A stretch of 64,000 nt of DNA from Pohlia nutans (GCA_022496805.1 CM040101.1:2234501-2298500), one strand, 5' to 3'. Shown: positions 45,101 to 57,592, numbered from the stretch's first letter. Notes: a model not told the origin generated them from the sequence alone. Numbers and translations are program-made.

Positions 45101-45681
45101 TTAACCCCGAAATGTCCTCACCCTTGTCCAAATTCGGCAGTTTTGCAAAGATGCATCATAAAATGCAATTCAAAGGGATATTTTGAACTTGATGTATTGA
45201 TAAAAGTTGTACATTATCAATTTTAGATTCTATCCATAAGGTTAGATCAGCGATTGCTATCACCAATATTTATTTGTTTTAAATTTGAAAGTTGAAATTA
45301 AAAATTCTTTTTGTAATTTGATTACGAATAAGATATTGACAATTTTTACATGAAATTTTGTTGTGATTGGTTGAAATGTAATACTTTAAGCGTAGTGATT
45401 TTTGGAGATTTTTCGGTTGCTTAATTTTATGAGTTTACTTTTTTTAGAGCAATTTTACAATAGAATCTTTGAAAATTTGGGTGAATCACTACAACATGAA
45501 ATGAGGCATAAAAATTTCAAAAACCATCCCCTTTCTAATTGGATCACACATGTATGAAGCTAATTTCCAGTAAAATATACAGTAAAAAATCTACACTGGA
45601 AAAAGTCAATGATGGATGAGAAAATTGTGTTTGATTCTGTACATCGTCCACTTTCTAGACGATTGGACGTTTAGGGATTAA
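45101..45681. mobile_element. F1-type TTAA element, uninterrupted
   Basis: The ends are TTAACCCCGAAATGTCCTC and GGACGTTTAGGGATTAA. It is the clearest full-length F1 copy here at 581 bp including both TTAA. The right subterminal AAAAAGTCAATGATGGATGA matches the right end of the 4.9-kb piggyBac element. Non-coding. Confidence 0.88.
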
Positions 45682-46777
45682 ACCCTATTTCTTACCCAAC
45701 AGGACGTGCTGAAGTTTCTATCAAACACAGACATACCGGTATACAAAGAAGAGGTCAAGTTTCGAGCCCACTTGCTGGTGTTGAATTTCAGCCTGCTCCA
45801 ACATGCCCGCGCGGCACCGGCGCCCTGACATTAGCGCAGCTTAACGCCGGATCGACGCTCATTCCAAATTCAGGTTGAGCCGACGCCCAAGCCTCTCATT
45901 TTCGAGGCACGCTAGTGACGAGGCAAGCATGGTGTAGAACAACTGATCTCCCTTATTGTTTTAGCAAATTTCCCCTGCCCGTTGTTAGAGAGATGAATGC
46001 CTTTGCTTGGTTTAGACTCTAGAGATGAATTGGGCCTCCCAAAACGTTAGTTAGAGGCTCACTGTCGCACTTTTGAAGCTCAAACATTTATCAAGGGATT
46101 AAAGCACTTATAGAGAATTTTCTCTAACTTCAGCTAGTCCAAGCAATGAGGGTTGGAGACTTGAACTATTTATTAGTAGTTTCTCTACAGTGTTGCTAGA
46201 GTGTAGTCTACAGTGACAACATGCCTCACCCTAGACTTCAAGATATCATTACAAGCCATTGGTTGAAACCGATCCAAGTAAATATGACACACACTCAAAC
46301 TTAAGGCGCAGCTACTGTGACAAAACAGTGAAGGCAGTAAAAAAGAGGACAATAAGCAAAATCTGAGTGCAAGACAATGAGCGTAGTAAAGGCACTAAGA
46401 GCCGTGAAAGTAAACAAGCACCGAAAACATAATGGAGATAGTTGTTATATATACTAGTAAGACACTTCCCATAGTTATGCTATTATGACAACTTAGGGTT
46501 TAGAGTTAGAAATCTGACTTTAAAATCTTCAAAGTTCTTCACGTTCTACGTGACTTGAAGATAACTCTATTCCCTGACTAAAGAATGTATTAGTCCTTAA
46601 GAATAATGCATATGATGGTCAAGAAACGAACAAATTTGAACAAAAGAAAGTCTACATAAAACCTACTCAAAACTGCTAAAAAAAACGAGGCCCAATTTGG
46701 ACTTCTTGGTCTTTTAGGGGTTAACAATAACGATTGTCAAATGCTACTCAAGCACGTCTTCAGTTTGATCAACTCAC
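45682..46777. other. No gene recognised; possible intron or 3' part of the next gene
   Basis: Unique sequence, GC-richer at 45780-45900. An F3 end (GGCCCAATTTGGACTTCTTG ... TTTTAGGGGTTAA) lies at about 46620-46728, directly beside the last visible exon of the 46778-47923 gene. Confidence 0.35.
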
Positions 46778-47923
46778 CTCCAATTCCTGCCTGACAGAAT
46801 TAACATCTGTATCAAGCCGCTTTGCAAGCCAAGTAATGACAGAAATCGCATCTGACTTGGAACGATTTTCACGAAGAAAATCAAAGAACTGTTCTATCAA
46901 GACACATTGTATTGTAAGTACCTTGATCTCACAAAGACTCCAAAACTTTAAACAGTCATTGAAGCTATGTATCATGAGAAGAAATTTCATAATCATTTAG
47001 CCCCCAAGATTCTGAGTTCCATGTATTCATTGTTGCATAACCCGTTAACCTCTAAAGGACCAAGAAGCCTGATTTTTTTTTAGCATTTTTTGAGTAGGTA
47101 CTATGTGGATTTCCTTTTCTTCAAAATTATTTGTTTTTTGACCAACACATGCAACGTTCTTCGCTGATTCCAAAATTTGGTCCCATCTGAATTCTTGATT
47201 TTTCACAATATGATCAATTGAATATATCTTTTTGAAACCATGAGGGGTTTAGGGGTTGAGAACTTTGGTAATGCATGTACTACGTGACAAAAGATACCGA
47301 CTCTGAATCTTGCTGATAAGTGTACCGACTTTTCGGTACAGACTGAATCGAACCCAGGGACCAAATCTACAAAGTTTCTCTTGTTAACTGGATCGACCTT
47401 TCATGTGCAGATATCTCAATTATACGATTTTCGTGTATTTCATAAGCAATAGAAATGCACCTGCTTCCTGAACTCAGCTTCAACATTGTTGAGCTCAATA
47501 TAAGCTCCTCCATCCTCACAGAGACTCACTATTACGTTGTCCAGCTGCTCCACAATCTGGTCCTTTGATGGAACCTGATCACAAAATGCACACTCAACTT
47601 CGACTATGTAAATTTTAAATTCAAACATGTGACTTGTAAGAAATAAGATACTTCCAGGGTTCTATCAAGTCAAAGATACTTCCATGAGATACATCGTAGA
47701 TGGTTCACAACACTCCAAAGCCCACAAAAATGAGTTCCCTAGCTTGACCTGTTTTATGCGAATCTGAAATACCACCTTGTCAAGAAATCTGACAAGAAAG
47801 CAACGTACCTGCAATTGGTCAAACGATTTCCGTATATCTTTGAACGCGTTTCTCAATTCCTTGACAAAAGTCAACCGCTCAAATACGAGCAGCACCGAGC
47901 CCTTTTTCCATTTCGCTGCCAGC
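46778..47923 (-). CDS. Three exons of an unrecognised gene
   Basis: The exons are 47923-47809, 47574-47461 and 46888-46778. Each has consensus splice sites. All inner junctions are phase 0, and the lengths (115, 114, 111) keep frame. The peptide runs LAAKWKKGSVLLVFERLTFV, then DQIVEQLDNVIVSLCEDGGA and FFDFLRENRSKSDAISVITW ... NSVRQELE. It looks helical and charged, with no signal peptide or membrane segment. The upstream and downstream exons were not found. The introns contain F3 repeat pieces. It could belong to the same transcription unit as the P-loop gene upstream, but I see no evidence for joining them. I do not recognise the family. Confidence 0.5.
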
Positions 47924-48251
47924 CTGTGGCAAATCGAAAAGAAGCACAACACAATTCCTCAACGAGATGTAAAATCCAGTGTCGAAAATCACAATTAGGG
48001 AGACTCTTCATCTGAGCAAGAATGATACCGACAGAACAACTTTTAGCATATTCTTGGACAAGTTTATTTACATGATTCGAAAGACAACCTTTACTTAAAT
48101 GGTCTGTCATGCGGAAGTCTATTATTACATTGACACCCTTATTATGTATAACGGCACAAAAACTATTGACAACGTTTTTAATGCAGAAAAAGTTCTTTTT
48201 CTAAACATTAGATTCATAGAGTCCTCATGTCGAGTTAATGTTAGTGTCATT

Positions 48252-48540
48252 CACTAGTGCAAAACCCCTGTTGAAACATCCTAAACAACATTAGGATGTT
48301 GTTTCAACCGTGCTTGGAGGGTGGTTGAAACAACATCCTAATGTTGTTTAGGATGTTGTTAAAAATATGTTGTTTCAACCATAGTGGTGAAACAACATTT
48401 TTCAAAATGTTGTTTCAACGCAAGTTGAATCCACATATTTTACATGTTGTTTAAACGCAAGTTTAATCGACATATTTCATATGTTGTTTCAACGCTGGAT
48501 GAAACAACATTTTGAGTGATGTTGTTTGAACAAGTTGAAT
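48252..48540. repeat. CACTA-like left end followed by 37-bp tandem repeats
   Basis: It starts CACTAGTGCAAAACCCCTG, like a CACTA terminus. TGTTGTTTCAAC and its inverse are then repeated many times. ATGTTGTTTMAACGC occurs at 48407, 48444 and 48481, a 37-base period. A matching right terminus was not seen. Confidence 0.6.
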
Positions 48541-51015
48541 GAATCAAAAATTCCGAAATGTCCCACTTCCAATTAAAAATTGATGATTTTGCGATGTTAC
48601 GACGATGTAGATTCCAAGATGGTATCAACATGTTCAAGCCAATAAGATGCCTTGTTGCTTTCAAAATTCATAAATTGAATACATATTTCAATCTTACAGA
48701 GGAGTACATGTCATCATGTTTCACAGTGTTCGTTTCAAGCTACGCACTGCAATTGTAGATTTAACTACACACTACAGCTGCACAGTCTAATCCAAGTACT
48801 TACATGGGCTCATGATCTACAACAATAAAATGGATCCTCAACCTAACGAAGCCTTGAGCTGATCAGTTTCCCTCACAATCGTATCATCTCAACATTCAGA
48901 TATACGTAGAAGTTTTGGCTTAAAACCATCGCGCTCTGTCAAAATTTGAATTATCCCTTGTTCACTCTCCACGCCATCCTCTGCATGAGAACACATTCAA
49001 CCGGATCAAAACATTTACACATAGAAATCACACAAAGTGAAAGGAAAATACTCAACTAATAGAATAAGTATATTTTTCCTGTATTTAACATCTACATGCC
49101 TAAATGGCCAACAGTAGCCGCTCTAAGAGTTCAAATGAATCATTTCAAGGTAACAAAATGTATGAATAGAATAATATGCCGTTGATAGATTTTTTTTTAA
49201 GTTACTCAAATCGATTATCTTCTCTGATATTTAAAAATAAAAGTAAAAATCCTCTTCTACTTAACATAGCATAATAGAGCAGTGCAATGGATCACCCTTT
49301 TCAACACTGGATCAAGAGATTTTTCACTTAAATCCACTTTTCTAAGCAACAAAGAAACTCCATTTGTATTCCATGCATTTCGGGACTACCGTGTCACTGC
49401 CACAAAAACTCTGTTCCTAATTGTCACTACACTGTAAAGGTCCCTTTGCAAAAGGGAGATGGCTCCCATTGCTCTATTATGCTATGAGGCACTTAATGGT
49501 TTAATGAGGTCATATAACTTTGAACACATTGCACAAATATGAGAGATGAAAAAAGCGAACTTTTGTTCGACACAAAGGCCCATGCAAAATAATCAATTCT
49601 AAAAAATTCAGAAACATATGGTGACACGCAAACAAGAATGGCGCGTGCGGAACTGAGGAACAAGAAAAAGTGGCAGAAATGCAACTTACATGACCTCGCA
49701 TGAAGAGTGATTCAAGGTCATTTTCTACCGCTGATTCAAATTCTTAGACAATGATGCCCTGTAAAATTCACAAGCTTAAGAGTTCGTCAACATCATATTC
49801 TGTGGATCATAATACTATTTATATGCATGCTCAGCATTAATGTTGACGGGTCTATAGCATTCTGATGAAGCTGTGTCCAAAGAAAACAAGAGAAACAATG
49901 AAACTAAAACCGATCCTATGAATAAGATACTTTTATCAAGTTCGAAGCTCCCGCAGATGTAATCAAACAACGACAGAGTTGCTGGAAACTTGGTACTAAA
50001 AAGTCTACCTCCAAAGTTATCTGATGGCCCCTCCAAAAGATAACAAGGATATGGATAAAGGTATAATTCAGGCTTTGATAACCTACCAAAGCAGACACGA
50101 TATCTATGCCGAAGACGGTAATGAATAGAGCAAAGTTGCATCCTCGTTGCGTTCGAGCCAAATTAACATTAGTTCTGCCAAGAAACACAGGTGCCTCTGG
50201 GTTATACCCAGTCATCTTCTCCATCCAATAGAGCTCGTTTTCTAACCAGCCAAAAGCTGTAGTCCAAATTAATAACTGCGCAATTGAAACATAATAGATT
50301 CAGGTGAATTGTTGCATATATTCCTACGTAAAATCGCTCGAGCAGTTCCTATGAGTAGGTAAATCCTGTTAGAAGAATTAGAAGGCAAAGCGCAGGAGCT
50401 AATGCAACATCACAAAAAACATGGCTGGATCCTGTAAACTTCAGGTCGCACACCATGACTCCGAGAGCATGAACAGCACAAACCAAGTTTCGTGAAAATA
50501 ACAATCTGGCACTGCTTCAGTGATCAGTGCTAAACAAGAACTAAAATCCTATAAACTCCCGAGTTACAAGGACAATTATCCAGCAGGTATGCGACTCAAA
50601 ATGCCTTGTAAGAGTGCACTTAACAGGTGGTCTTGCAAATGTTAACAACTACCTTCCTGTACACAACACCTACCTTCTTATAGACAACAGCCTTCGACTT
50701 AAGATTCTGGTGTTAGTCATTGTCCTTTTATCGACCTCGAATCTGTTTGAAGAAATCTTGTTCCGCGTGGAAATCAGGTTTTTCAGCGGTTCATCGAGGT
50801 TTATGGAACATCTTCAACATTGTCAGATTCATATTGGGTTGTCATTGTTTTTAGGTTGGCAGTTAAGCTGTGCTAGCATCGGATTACATCAAACATTGAA
50901 AATCCCGCTACGAACATGTAGACACAAAGCTTGACAAGTTGGGTTCTTACATACATCCAACAGCCTTCAATAGAAAAAATCAAAGAGACGTACGGTTCCT
51001 CGACGAGTCTACCAC
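48541..51015. other. No confident gene; one candidate exon at about 50080-50220 (minus)
   Basis: A minus-strand frame at 50224-50080 reads GYNPEAPVFLGRTNVNLART and ends at a plausible donor (GTAGGTTA). It may be an exon of one of the flanking minus-strand genes. The rest, AT-rich, shows no domain. A segment near 49450-49490 (GCTCTATTATGCTATGAG) is related to the 58029-58195 repeat. Confidence 0.3.
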
Positions 51016-54000
51016 CTCCTTCCTGTCAATTTGCCCGTGGTCGCGGTCACGTGATTGGCGAGCACTTCAAGTATCCTCACTGCAACACAAACAGAACAGA
51101 TAAAGGAACCATAACAAACAATAAAAATTAAAATGCACATGCGCGTGCACAGGCGCCGACCGGCCGTCCTAACACCGGTCTCCAGTAAAACGCTTCAAAA
51201 CTCCATAAATGAAAAACATAAACAACTGAAATCATCTTAGAGCATTCTGTCGCTGTTAACCTTTGACGTTCAAGTTGTCACCGCTCTGACGTATCTTGTG
51301 CACAGCCACAGCATTGATCACAACGATGACGAAGTTGATATGCCTTTTGATGCTCAGCTTATGATGACCCTGACGTCCTTTCCTCTCGACCGCCTCCTTG
51401 ACCCGGCTACTGTCAGAATTCCTGCAGAATACACAAGAGCTGCCTCAACGTCCTTGGAAAAGGACTCCAGATAATCTGGAGTGCACAATAACAAGCCCAT
51501 GCAGTCGACCAACTTCGCTGGAATCTCTTTACAAGTCTATTCAGTGACTTCCATAATTTTAAACTCAAGGAAGATGGCCTCCTCTGGGAAAATAGTGAAC
51601 CCTTCTCTTGCACTATGATAAGGGCGTGCAAAATGAATGATGATTTGCCTCGGGGTACCATCTCTAACCCTCGCATAGAACAACGTTATCAGTAAAATTA
51701 GACTGATTCAGGAACTTTTAGACATCATAAAGTGAATCTTCTGTTCTTATAGAAACGGATTCACCAATGTGTAGTGCCTTCTCTTGCAGGGGCTCATCTC
51801 CTCTTGAATGCCATGATCGGTCAATCACTGTGACCATATGAATCATGAGGAAGATTCTCTTTCAAATTTTACTGAAAAGCTTGTTTGAAGCTTTCATTCA
51901 AATAGTTAGAAAAAGGAAAAAAATAAACAGAAATAGGCGAGTCAAGCTACCTGATGACCATCTGACCGTGGCGAACCCCGTCCACCATCCACTTTTCAAG
52001 CATCTCCAAGCCGTCGGCTATCTTCACCTCGGGCATACCCCGGCTGTCAAACACGCAGATGTTGGTCTTTCTTTCATAAAGCATGTACTCGGTCAAGAAG
52101 AAAGTGCCATTCTCTCCTGGGTCCCCTGCTTGAACACAAACACAAATCATCTTTCAGTGAGCTCTACCTACACATTCTTAACCCAAAGAAAGAAATAACC
52201 ACCATAGAACTCTGTTGCAAGTCGTAATAGACATGATTCCACACACGGCGGCGTGCAGAATTCTATTAATCCTGTCGTGTCAATGAAGCTTTCATAGGCA
52301 AACAAACATGGAATTAGGGCAGGAAGAGAATCTGAGGTCAGGAGGATTGACCGCAAACTTGAGCTCGGTTGAAATCTCGGGTCTTGTTGTTGAGAACGCG
52401 AATAAGGTTGTTAATCAGTGTGCTTTTCCCCGCGCCCATTGCACCTACCAGCAACAGGGTGGTCGTCTCAGGAATTTCAAAGTCACCCGCTTTCATGCCT
52501 CCTGCTTCCACCAAAAATTGTCCTGGCACATACCTGAAAATGTAATATCTCCCACAAGTTAATCTTCCACATATTATAACAGCCTTGAGTAGTAGTAGTG
52601 GCATAACACCTTTTGAGAACAGTGCTAAGTAAAGAGTCATTTAGAGTAAAGTCAAGTGAAATGAAAGCTCTGACGTACTATCACATACAAAGACAATAGC
52701 TCATTAGCTTGTTCAAAACTCGACGTCAGGGATTCCTTTTTATGCCAATTCAAAGGATGCTCAACAAGGACTCTTCGACAAACTCAGATGTTCTGACTGA
52801 ATATTATAACAAACACAGCACATTGAGCAAAACTGAGCAGAGCAAGTGGTATTTGAGCACCTTTGCAATTTTTGCCGCATTTCTTCCATGTGTTCAACAC
52901 GCTTCTTCAGAGAGGCTCTCTGATTCACAATTCTTGTCCTCAAGTCAACCTGCAGGGGGTCCACCCTCAAAAAATCCGCGTTGGAATTGGCTGGGCCATC
53001 AACCACGCTTTCATCCTCCACAACAACATCGTCCTCTGATTTGGAGGATTCAGCTTCGTCGTCTGTCATGCCCATCCACTGGTCATTCATTTCGGTCTTT
53101 ACCCACTCTCCGTCACTTTCGTCCACTGCTGCAACATCAAACATAATTCAAAACACTCTCAGTTTCTACCAACCTGCATAAGAACCCTCCCCCCCAAACT
53201 GTAACAGATCCATTGACCTTATCAATATCTAATAGAAAAAACATGCTCATCGACTAGAATCATCTTTTCCATTTCCAATGCACATGTGGAAATTGAGATC
53301 ATTTCATAGGATTTTAGATTAACATGTGTATTGACATCTAGAATCTATGAAAAAATCATAAAATTCTCACCTCGGATCCCCTGGAAATTCAAGCCAAACA
53401 TCCAAGACCCTGACTCATAGCCCAACTCATAGCAAGCTTAAAATAAGCACGATTAATATGTTCTTAATTACAGGTGCCACGGAATGCTGAAGCCGAAATT
53501 ACTGATTAAACAACAAAACATATGCTATGCATGGATGGCATTCTTCAGCATACATGAAATAACACCTCCTTCAAATCAAATCGATGTACTTTACTTTGTC
53601 CATATAATGATGAACAATTCTGTTGCTTCTGTATTCAGAAAAACTCCTTCAAGTTACATAACAACTCAACAACCAATCCAGCACTCTCCGTCGAGAAAAT
53701 GGAACACAATTGCACCTCAGTCACTGAATAAAAATACCATAATTGGGCTCAATTGTTGCAAACCCCTTCCCAAAGAAACAAAGACAGAAATCAATCGTTG
53801 TCAATTCCACAGATCAACGACCATATTGAAAAATCAAAGAGGAGGAAAATGCACGTGAACGCAAGATTCTCCAATTGTCCTGACATGCAATGCCCACCGA
53901 CATATATGTACTTAAGACGTAACGCCCACGCAACGCCAAATTTTCATAGCCGGGTCCTAAAACACGAAACCTTTCATGACATCCCCGAAACTCACACCCC

Positions 54001-54117
54001 GAAAACCATGCATTCCAATGCGCAGCAGATTATAACATCCACAAAATTGTTGCAAGCAACAAAACAGTGAGATCGAGCCCATGGGAAGAAGAGGAAGCTG
54101 CACGAACCTCCTCCCAT
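51016..54117 (-). CDS. P-loop NTPase (GTPase-like) of a plant-conserved family, partial model
   Basis: The exons are 54117-54108 (ATGGGAGGAG, tentative), 53136 or 53131-52861, 52533-52352, 52125-51951, 51421-51261 and 51079-51016. Phases agree throughout. An alternative start is the ATG at 53144 in frame with the second exon. Residues begin VDESDGEWVKTEMNDQW, followed by an acidic stretch and a coiled-coil-like part (RASLKKRVEHMEEMRQKLQ). Next come YVPGQFLVEAGG and Walker A in TTLLLVGAMGAGKSTLINNL. VFDSRG, a likely G3/Walker B, is followed by KWMVDGVRHGQMVIR, then HINFVIVVINAVAVHKIR. These blocks match a family of plant P-loop proteins of unknown role as I remember it. The last exon (RILEVLANHVTATTGKLTG) is followed by a possible donor or an early stop, so the C-terminus is open. 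Cytosolic location is likely; no membrane segment is seen. Confidence 0.75.
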
Positions 54118-55072
54118 GTCTTTCACCAGCATTGAAGTTGCGGAATGCAATTGCTTCGGATGAAAAGCCCAATTGACCCAGCGCCGAGCGCGAGAATTCG
54201 ATCGCAATGGATCGACCGATGCAACACGAAGGTGAGTGTTGCCTGTCCTGTTTGGGTTTGCTTTGTGGAGGCCTCAGTCGGCGGTGAGGAGCCATTTCAT
54301 CACTGTTTTCAAATGAGCGTTCTAAAATGCTTGTTGAAAACCGAAAAGGAGACACACCTGCGGAATTGTTAATGAGCGGAATTGACAAAAGGAAGGGCAC
54401 GAGGGCATGCAGCATCAACAGCGAGGGTGCCGAGAGGGCTAATGGCAATGGTCACAGAGCAACGACAACGACAATACAAACATAAACAAAAGCTACGACG
54501 GGCACCTCCACCAAGCAAATGCGGCGAAGCAGGGCCACGAGAAGGAGTAAGAAGCAGGGAAGGAGCCAGGCCTTTTCTGTAGTTCAGTGAATGAGAACAG
54601 TCAAGAAGGGCTGAAAATGCAAAGAGGTTTCAATATTATCACAAGAAAAATCAGATGTCAATTCAAGACGTAATGCTTAATACGCGACTGATAAAATAAG
54701 TATATGTTTTCTTTTGGTAACGTCTACGTGCCTAAATGGCCAACAGAGAGGGTGTAAGGACAAAACAGATATGTGTTATATAATGTTACTGTTTTGGTTC
54801 AACAGAGTAAATGAGAAGGATGATGTTTACTAATTATCCGTTCAATCAAACTTGAACAAAAAAATTAAATATCCATTCAATGAATTTAAAAGCATTTACC
54901 TTTGAATATTCACCCAAATTACAAATTTTATTTTTGGTATAATCGGTTAAAATTATACATTTCATTCTAAAATCACAAAAACAATTTTTTTAAAAGGAGA
55001 GAACATCATCAACACTCACATGTGTAATGGCTTCGCACATCATCCATCCACTTATTAAAATTACTGTATATG

Positions 55073-56480
55073 CTACTCCACGTCCTTTTTTCTTTCAGCA
55101 AGAGTGTCCGCTATCTCTCTGATTTTTGTTGCTGATGGTTCTTCTTCATGTTCTTGAACCTGTCAAATTCCTAGGGACTCAATAGAGAACTCAATATTAA
55201 CTTTACATCAATAATTTTGCTTGCAATAAAGGAAGACAAAGTATGTGATATAAACTTACATATCTGATTTTGATGTGGGCGTAGCCTCCTCTTCCGGAAT
55301 GACTAATTCTTTTAACCCTCTCTCTTGTTGATCTCAACCTCTCAGATTTCTCCAAAAATTTTGGATTCTTAAGCAATTGTTGAACCTCTTTGTACCTCTC
55401 TTTTGTTAAAGAAGACTGCAATTTTTTTTTTTTTTCTTTTAACATTTTTATAATTTTAGCTCTCCTTTGTCTTATAGTGGCCCTAATAATTTCCTTGGCC
55501 CGTTCACTTGTCCATTTTCCATCAAACCTTTCTTATGCTTGCTTCACAATTTGATTGTAGGTCAAATTGGCAATTTCTTCATTATGAATAATACCAGTAG
55601 GTAGTGTATGACGCGTTTTCACCGATAAAAAATGGACCAACTCGCTGCGTCCTTTGCCATTTGGTTTACCAAATAAATCTGTCTCCACAAAAAATCTCCC
55701 ATCGTAACCTCTGGCAGGTTTGCATGCGTTTTTTAAACGCCTCAATTTCTTTGCTCTGTCTTTTAGAAGTTCTCTCCTCTCTTCCGCTGACATGGAAAAA
55801 TTCTACCAAATGCAAAAAACCATTAACATTATGAACAATATGATAACCATCATCAATAGATATACTCATGAAATTTATAAAACAAAATGTTACATACCTG
55901 ACTGGAAGAACCTTCTTCAAATTTTGTTATATTTGGAGATTTTGAGCTTTTGAACATCTCTTCGTCCTTGAATGAAACAATTCTTTTTTTTTCAATTTTA
56001 ATTGGAGTAGCTATAACTGAATCGTTTACTAGTGGTGATTCTTTATTCACCCACTTTGTTAAAACTTTCACTTGGACGTTTCCAAGTTTTTCCTCCTGAT
56101 CAATCAACACCAAAAATCATTACAAATTAATAATTTCCATCGTAAAATTGAGCTTAAAAAAAAATTATCATAAAAACATATTACATCATATGAACATACT
56201 CCCTTTACAACAATGATTTCGGCATGCATAAAAAATATTTCAGAAAAAAAACGTGCTTCATTTTACATTATTTACCTGAATAAATTTTAGTATCATATTC
56301 CCATGTTGCTCCTTTTCAAAAGCAATCATATCTTCAAATTCTGTGACAAGCACCTGCAAGTTCGATATGTCTTTTCCATATTCACGGAGATAATGCTCCT
56401 CTACTCCCATTAACACATCACTCACCATTTCTTCATATAAAGTCTTTTTCCCATAAACTTGTGCGTATGTAGAAACAATT
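55073..56480 (-). pseudogene. Transposase_24-like (Ptta/En-Spm type) gene, one in-frame stop
   Basis: Four exons are visible: up to about 56480-56276, 56095-55898, 55802-55260 and 55159-55073. All junctions are phase 0. The peptide has a charged N-terminal part (TYAQVYGKKTLYEEMVSDVL), a basic helix (MSAEERRELLKDRAKKLRRL), then FFVETDLFGKPNGKGRSELV. The part resembling the plant Transposase_24 domain is NPKFLEKSERLRSTRERVKR followed by SGRGGYAHI, and the tail is EIADTLAERKKDVE. TAA at 55533-55535 breaks the frame between YNQIVKQA and ERFDGKWTSERAKEI; CAA-to-TAA would explain it. The gene is probably part of a DNA transposon lying between, or inside an intron of, the flanking genes. The family call rests on my recognition of a weak pattern. 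Confidence 0.5.
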
Positions 56481-56714
56481 TTTCCAACAAATATGGAAAA
56501 AAAATATCAACATAAATTAGCAAAAAAATCATAGACAATAAATTTCACAGCCACAAATTTTAAATATGATTTGAAATCTCACCGAGCTTGGTATTATGAA
56601 ATTTTTCAAGATATTCCAATTCATTGCCAAATGCTCCGATGATGTATAATTTGTAATCCTTCCAGAATTCTCTGACACTTTAGTCACCACACACCACACT
56701 AAGTCATTTTACAA

Positions 56715-57570
56715 TAATATCGTCCCAATTTAACACTATTTTTATGAATTCGTTATAAAATGTTTGATGAAAATCAAAAATGGAGTTGGTGTACAAAACA
56801 AATTCTTAAGTGTCCATGTGAAGATCACATTTGTACGGGTGGATTTATCATATATTTCTTTAATATTTTTTTTATTCATTTGCAAGGTTTTCTCTTGAAA
56901 ATCGATTAAAAATCATGAATTAATGGGATTTTTTAAACAATAACTGTAATGAAATTGGAATAACATTCAGTACGAGATGATATGGTTTATATTATTTGAT
57001 TCTCCTTATTCTGGAAAATCATCTTGAAGGTCTCACTTTTTAAACTAAGAATGAAACTTGACATAAACCACTTGTTCTGTTTTCCCAAAAATCATAATAA
57101 AACACTTGTTTCGTTAAAAGTGCACATAGCCATGTGCACTATTTTTTAGTGGTATGTGCACTGCATTTCTTTTTATTAAAAAGGGGAAGGGGGTGGGAAC
57201 AAACCCACCCCCCTTTAAAATTAGCGCTACATTTTTTTTAATTTTAAGGAGGGGGGTGGGAACATACCCACCCCCCTCTAAAGTTTGCGCTACATTTTTT
57301 TTAATTTTAAAGGGAGGGGGGTGGGAACATACCCACCCCCCTCTAAAATTCGCATTAATTTTTTTTTTGATGTAACGTACATTCAGTTTTGGCACTTTAT
57401 AGGTAAAATATGACTACACATTTTTCAAACGTAGAAAATTCCAGCATGTGCACGTTTTATATGGCATGTGCACTTTTAACGAAACAAGTATTATAACTTA
57501 TTTTGAAGATCCAAACCGGAGTATAGTCAACTTGCAAAAGAACCATGAGAAATTTGAAGCGTACATTGTC
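56715..57570. mobile_element. Decayed F2-type element split by a MITE
   Basis: The F2 body can be followed from GAATTCGTTATAAAATGTTT (about 56748) to AAAATCATAATAA (57100), and again from about 57490 (TTATTTTGAAGATCCAAACC) to about 57570. The MITE at 57102-57489 lies between. The ends are too decayed to define the TTAA. Confidence 0.65.
57102..57489. mobile_element. MITE with ACACTTGTTTCGTTAAAAG ends, internal G/C tandem repeats
   Basis: The ends are ACACTTGTTTCGTTAAAAGT, with GCACATAGCCATGTGCAC next to it, and the inverse on the right. Inside are three tandem units of about 62 bases, each with GGGGTGGGAACATACCCACC. A second copy is at 61292-61618. Confidence 0.82.
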
Positions 57571-57592
57571 AGGATTAAAAGTGCGTACTTAC

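Noticed and set aside
48407..48500. 37-bp periodic repeat as a CRISPR-like array
   Set aside because: The DNA is plant nuclear, the units are degenerate and there are no spacers; it is a transposon-internal repeat.
51255..51265. GTTAACCTTTGACGTT as another TTAA element end
   Set aside because: It is the splice donor of a P-loop gene exon and has no partner end nearby.
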